Shown here in pieces: positions 60,132 through 64,000 of a stretch of DNA of 64,000 nt (position 1 is the stretch's first letter; the number at the start of each line of letters is the position of its first letter). The notes beneath the pieces are model-generated. The model made no database searches and was not told the DNA's origin. It saw nothing but the letters and a program-made list of their open reading frames with translations. The position numbers were made by a program, and so were the translations under genes. This stretch comes from JBDSWU01 sp038230395 (lineage in GTDB: Bacteria; Patescibacteriota; Saccharimonadia; Saccharimonadales; UBA4665): positions 186,001-250,000 of the forward strand of contig JBBRNI010000001.1 of the NCBI GenBank assembly GCA_038230395.1, given 5' to 3'.

Positions 60132-61748
60132 ATGGCACGCAAAAAATCTCTGCAGGCGCAACATACCGAGGCAGGCCACCGCACTGCAATAGTTTTTCCA
60201 ATCACGGTGGCGATAATTGGTGCCTTAATCCAGCTAGTAGTCACAAAAAACTATCAAAATGTTAATCTTATACCACTGACTTTAGCGGCAGTGACAATTG
60301 TAGTTATAATTGTAGCTGAGTTAGCCAGCCACAAGCCATCACGCCAGCTCAAGCTAGTACAACATGTCAGCCTTATATTAATTACGGTACTGGCACTTGG
60401 GTACCTACTGCCATTGCCGAGTCCTTATATGGTTTTGATGCCAGTTTTTGGCGTCTTACTTTATACCGAATATGGCATGAGCGTTATGAGCCTCTGTATA
60501 TTTGGTGTTTTCGGATTTGTATCCGCCAGGTACTTGCAGCAATCTAACAGCCTAAATATTATTGATACCACTAACTTTTTCCTTACATATGCCTTCGTTA
60601 TCACTATCACATACTTTGTAATCATCTACTTACGGCTATCCAAACAAGAGTTACAAGCTCTAGGAGTCGCCTCAAGCAAAGCAATTAATGACGAACAACA
60701 GGTACAATCACTAATAAATAATATTACTGATGGCGTAGTAGCTGTTGACCAACATAATCGAATCGTCATCTACAACGCAGCGGCGCTTGATGTATTGGAT
60801 ATAAATACCGCAATTAACAACAAAAAGATTGACACAATATTAAGACCGGTTGACGCGGAGTCACAGCCGGTTGACATCATCAAACTACTGGAGGGAGTAA
60901 CAACGCCAACCAATAACCGTGACCTACGCTTGCAATACAGCGACGGGAGCACGGCAAATATATTCCTTGGCATAGCCCCGATCTATCTGGGTTACGGTAA
61001 GTCCAAAAATAATGGTTATACCCTAATTATGCGTGATATCACCCGCGAAAAGTCGTTAGAAGAGGAGCGTGATGAATTTATCAGCGTTGTCAGCCATGAG
61101 CTGCGCACACCGATTGCCATCACCGAAGGTAGCATAAGTAATGCCCAATTTATAGTTGATAAAACCGGTGATATTGATACGATCCGCAAAACTCTCAAGG
61201 AGTCACATAATCAGGTCATATTCTTGGCTGACATGATTAATGACTTGTCGACACTCAGTCGAGCCGAACGAGGTAAATTAGAGATTGAACTAGCGACGAT
61301 TAATATTCAGGACCTGGTGAATGAACTGGCCGAAAACTACGGGCCGCAAGCTGAAACTAAAGGCTTAAAGATCAAAACCGATATAGCAAAAAATGTTGGT
61401 GAGCTGCGCTCTAGCAAGCTATATGTCCGAGAGATTCTGCAAAACTTTATTACGAATGCAGTTAAGTACACTGAAAAAGGTAGCGTTACTATTCAGGCCC
61501 GGGCTAACGCCAAGGGAGTGGATTTTGCTGTCATCGACACTGGTATAGGCATCAGTAAGAGCGATCAAAATAAGGTCTTTGATAAGTTCTTTCGTTCAGA
61601 GGATTATCGAACACGGGCCAACAATGGCACCGGTCTTGGGCTATACGTAACAATGAAGTTGGTGCGCTTAGTTCACGCGGATATAGACGTTAGTAGCGAA
61701 CTGAATAAAGGCTCGACATTTAGTATCTTTATTCCTAATCTTAAATAA
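60132..61748 (+). CDS. membrane sensor histidine kinase with PAS domain
   Basis: About five N-terminal membrane helices (residues ~20-170), a PAS domain (LINNITDGVVAVDQHNRIVIYNAAALDVL), HisKA with the phospho-acceptor His in FISVVSHELRTPIAITEG, and HATPase (NFITNAVKYTEKGS, DTGIGIS, NGTGLGLYVTMKLV). I prefer the ATG at 60132 over 60126: TATAAT (60118-60123) with TAGAGA 17 bases upstream puts the transcript start near 60131. No response regulator adjacent, so it is an orphan kinase here. Confidence 0.92.
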   Translation: MARKKSLQAQHTEAGHRTAIVFPITVAIIGALIQLVVTKNYQNVNLIPLTLAAVTIVVIIVAELASHKPSRQLKLVQHVSLILITVLALGYLLPLPSPYMVLMPVFGVLLYTEYGMSVMSLCIFGVFGFVSARYLQQSNSLNIIDTTNFFLTYAFVITITYFVIIYLRLSKQELQALGVASSKAINDEQQVQSLINNITDGVVAVDQHNRIVIYNAAALDVLDINTAINNKKIDTILRPVDAESQPVDIIKLLEGVTTPTNNRDLRLQYSDGSTANIFLGIAPIYLGYGKSKNNGYTLIMRDITREKSLEEERDEFISVVSHELRTPIAITEGSISNAQFIVDKTGDIDTIRKTLKESHNQVIFLADMINDLSTLSRAERGKLEIELATINIQDLVNELAENYGPQAETKGLKIKTDIAKNVGELRSSKLYVREILQNFITNAVKYTEKGSVTIQARANAKGVDFAVIDTGIGISKSDQNKVFDKFFRSEDYRTRANNGTGLGLYVTMKLVRLVHADIDVSSELNKGSTFSIFIPNLK

Positions 61749-61774
61749 AACAGACTAACCACTCAGCATAAACA

Positions 61775-63364
61775 CTAGCCGGAATGTCGGCTGTTGTGGC
61801 GGCTATGGTAACGGTGACGATGGTGACGACCTCGAGGATGTATAGCATTGATTTGGTGCAGAGTTGGTAGATGTGGGATTACCCGCATGACGGGTATACA
61901 GACGTTACGACCTTTCCAAATGACTTCGCTGAACTCGTATTGCCACATAGAATAGTTGAGTAAGCAGATGTCATAGGCCGCGGCGAACGGGAAAAGCCAC
62001 AAACCGCGCACTAAGCGCCGTTGGTAGGTGACGCAAACTACTTGACTGTACACGTAGCTCAGCAACGTACAGCAGCCAATATTTATAATCGCCAGCAGCC
62101 ATCTTTGAGAGGCAAGGCAATAAACAAGGTTTATGTAAGGCACCACTAGTAACACTAGCTCGATTAATGAAACGAGCGCTGTTAGCTCTACACGTCGGTG
62201 TAAGCTAGGATAGCGTGTTCGAACTGCCGTGGCTCGCTGGTCATCAAAACTTTTAGCACACGATAGACCAAGCTGTTCACCACTCTGCAAAAAGCTGTAG
62301 CCATCCTGGTGGAGCGCAGCGTAGCGAGCAAAATACCTCTCCGGCTGGACCGCTCGGCTAACTGCAGCCAGCCCACCTGAATCCATCAGTAATTGTTTTT
62401 GCACCAGCCAGCAGCTGCTTAGTACCGGAGGCCGATCCAACCAACGCCGGGGTAGGACAAGCTCCCAGGCATAACGACCCGGTTGTACTAGCAACGCTTC
62501 GAGCTTAAACCTTGAAGGTATGTGGTTACGAGGCATAATACTTAGCATGGTTTTTTGTCGATCAAGCAGAGTTTCGACGATGGCAGTTAAACTATTGGGC
62601 TCAAAGCGGGAGTCCACCCCGCAAAATAGTATTAGGTCACCATTGGCTTCTTCGAGTAATTGCTGATAAGCATGATTTTTTGCTAACCAATTATCTGGCG
62701 GCGCGCTACCAGCTATAAAACGAACTCCGTCATGGGCGAATTGTCTAATAATTTCTGGGGTACGCTGATTTTGTGAGCAATCATCTAGCACAAGTATTTC
62801 TAACTTTAGATAGCGACTGCTTACCAATGTCTGCAGGCAGGCCTCTAAATCTGAAGTCTCGTTACGTGCTGGGATGGCTACAGTTAAAGTTGGCAAGTCA
62901 TGCTCATCACGGCTAGCCATGATTTTGGGCGCAGACGTCACCCGAACTTGATGATCAACTGTATGAGCAAAAAATCCAGCGGCAAATAAATCCAGTAGCG
63001 ACACACCAAGTAGCCAGTTGTTGGTCGTAATGTTGAAGAATTCTTGGGCACCGAGAAGGCTACCTAGGAACAACTGGGAAATAATTAAAACCAGGCTAGC
63101 GCGGCGGGCCAGGTGATTCACATAATCATCTTGCAAGCTACGGTGAGTTAAACGTTCAATGTTAACAATGCGGTACAGCGTTAATAACCCAATAATAACA
63201 GTGATGACGTCTAGCCTGACATACATCAAAGCACCTACCCCAAAGGCTAATAAAATAGTCAGAATATCAGTCAACCAGCGACGCACAAGGTAGCTATTCA
63301 TAAGTAGTATGACTTCGAACACGGCTGTCAGCACCATATAAATAAGCACGAGCATAATAGTCAT
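61775..63364 (-). CDS. membrane GT2 glycosyltransferase, CrtQ/HpnB-like
   Basis: 529 residues. Two N-terminal helices, further hydrophobic stretches, then a GT2 domain: LTVAIPARNETSDLEACL, LVLDDCSQ, GSAPPDNWLAKNHAYQQL and LILFCGVDSRFEPNSL. The PPxxWxxKxxA motif is shared with carotenoid (CrtQ) and hopanoid-associated transferases. C-terminal membrane helices and a His/Arg-rich tail follow. It may glycosylate a lipid, possibly the carotenoid made by the crt operon; that link is inference. Confidence 0.82.
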   Translation of the reverse strand: MTIMLVLIYMVLTAVFEVILLMNSYLVRRWLTDILTILLAFGVGALMYVRLDVITVIIGLLTLYRIVNIERLTHRSLQDDYVNHLARRASLVLIISQLFLGSLLGAQEFFNITTNNWLLGVSLLDLFAAGFFAHTVDHQVRVTSAPKIMASRDEHDLPTLTVAIPARNETSDLEACLQTLVSSRYLKLEILVLDDCSQNQRTPEIIRQFAHDGVRFIAGSAPPDNWLAKNHAYQQLLEEANGDLILFCGVDSRFEPNSLTAIVETLLDRQKTMLSIMPRNHIPSRFKLEALLVQPGRYAWELVLPRRWLDRPPVLSSCWLVQKQLLMDSGGLAAVSRAVQPERYFARYAALHQDGYSFLQSGEQLGLSCAKSFDDQRATAVRTRYPSLHRRVELTALVSLIELVLLVVPYINLVYCLASQRWLLAIINIGCCTLLSYVYSQVVCVTYQRRLVRGLWLFPFAAAYDICLLNYSMWQYEFSEVIWKGRNVCIPVMRVIPHLPTLHQINAIHPRGRHHRHRYHSRHNSRHSG

Positions 63365-63427
63365 ACTAGTACGATAGCATAGTCCCCTTGACCGATGTAG
63401 ACTGTTCTGATAAACTTGACACAGTTG

Positions 63428-63455
63428 GCCTACAGATCATGTAGGCTTTTTGTTT
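63428..63455 (+). terminator. terminator-like hairpin in the secE upstream region
   Basis: GCCTACA (63428-63434) pairs perfectly with TGTAGGC (63440-63446), then TTTTTGTTT. It points along the plus strand, yet the gene before it is on the minus strand; a perfect TTGACA (63416-63421) lies just upstream. It could be an attenuator of secE-nusG or end an unseen short RNA. Confidence 0.6.
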
Positions 63456-63521
63456 GGGAATAGTATAGAGTAAACATTAATAGCAGTCTGTGTAATCGAA
63501 GTAATCAAGCTAGGAGCAGGT

Positions 63522-63920
63522 GTGGCAGATACTGAAAAGAAAACTACAAAACGGCTCGTCAAAAACCCTGAAACTTTCCGTGAAAAAGCGCTTAAAGCTA
63601 CAGAGGCAAGCGACAAACCAAAGCGTTCGCTAAAACTCAAGCAGACTAGTGGCAAGGTTACACAACCAGTACTTGGCCCAATTGGCCGGCTCCTGAACAA
63701 AGTTTTCAATCGACAGCCTTTTATATTGATCAGTCGCATTCTGCTTCCACGATATTTTCGTGACAGTTGGCGTGAATTACGCCTCGTGTCATGGCCAAGC
63801 CGTAGGCAGTCCCGGGACCTGACCTACGCAGTACTTGCTTTCGCGGTCGTGTTTGGCTGCGTTGTAGCCCTCGTCGATTACGGCTTAGATAAGATATTCA
63901 GGGGCATTCTACTCAAGTAA
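63522..63920 (+). CDS. secE: preprotein translocase subunit SecE
   Basis: 132 residues. The conserved C-terminal part is clear: FRDSWRELRLVSWPSRRQSRDLTYAVLAFAVVFGCVVALVDYGLDKIF, with one membrane helix and the cytosolic amphipathic segment (WPSR). A ~85-residue basic, low-complexity N-terminal extension precedes it. GTG start after AGGAGC. It pairs with SecY (24015-25553). Confidence 0.93.
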   Translation: MADTEKKTTKRLVKNPETFREKALKATEASDKPKRSLKLKQTSGKVTQPVLGPIGRLLNKVFNRQPFILISRILLPRYFRDSWRELRLVSWPSRRQSRDLTYAVLAFAVVFGCVVALVDYGLDKIFRGILLK

Positions 63921-63964
63921 TCCATCTAAATTAATCAACTACTTAAAGTAAAAAAGGACAATAT

Positions 63965-64000
63965 ATGATCAATAGCACTAAACGATACGATGCTAGCAAG
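63965..64000 (+). CDS. nusG: probable transcription antitermination factor NusG, 5' fragment
   Basis: Only 12 codons are inside the window (MINSTKRYDASK), after AAAGGAC. They are too few for homology; the call rests on the near-universal secE-nusG order and on a length of linker that would precede the NusG WYV motif. Confidence 0.6.
   Translation, partial: MINSTKRYDASK

Overview
The window reads as a chromosomal segment of a Candidate Phyla Radiation (Patescibacteria) bacterium, most likely a Saccharibacterium (TM7). Evidence: a nearly complete ribosomal protein supercluster that lacks the gene for L30 (rpsE runs straight into rplO) and lacks adk and map after secY; short intergenic gaps with many 1-8 bp start/stop overlaps; TGA used as a normal stop (so not the recoded Absconditabacteria/Gracilibacteria); and zinc ribbons missing from RpoC, S4, S14, L33 and L36. 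Names rest on motifs and gene order read by eye; no database search was run.

Layout. 1-7900: a small unknown gene, then rpoB-rpoC and a strong terminator. 8236-13420: rpsL-rpsG, an unknown gene, fusA and tuf, each unit with its own terminator or inverted repeat. 13614-29899: rpsJ, a small CxxC protein, then rplC through rpsI, including secY, infA, rpmJ and rpoA. A MITE-like inverted-repeat element sits between rplO and secY. 29900-35061: an apparent transcription attenuator with a Tyr-Trp-Phe leader peptide, followed by an operon of a small gene, a frameshifted aspartate/glutamate racemase, an unknown gene, trpS, an RluD-type pseudouridine synthase, holB and probably a TPR protein. 35104-35835: tRNA-Thr(TGT), tRNA-Tyr, tRNA-Thr(GGT), a possible small RNA and rpmG.

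35900-63400 is accessory material lying between rpmG and secE-nusG, which are neighbours in many bacteria. It holds a minus-strand alpha-glucan cassette (GT4, GH57, GH15); an alpha/beta hydrolase and an FAD/NAD(P) disulfide oxidoreductase; a tightly overlapping carotenoid operon (crtE-crtB-crtI-crtYc-crtYd-lycopene elongase plus a coupled unknown membrane protein) in the order known for actinobacterial C50 carotenoid loci; pyrF and a pyrE-like gene; a stretch of unrecognised and broken genes (50557-57580); tRNA-Trp; an L,D-transpeptidase lipoprotein; a P-loop kinase; a YgjP-type metalloprotease; a membrane histidine kinase; and a membrane GT2 glycosyltransferase. The window ends with secE and the first codons of a probable nusG.

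Recurring theme: several operons outside the ribosomal cluster have a -10 box only 7-11 bases before the start codon, which predicts leaderless mRNAs. The most notable items are the attenuator upstream of trpS, the C50-type carotenoid operon in a reduced-genome lineage, and the systematic loss of zinc-binding cysteines.
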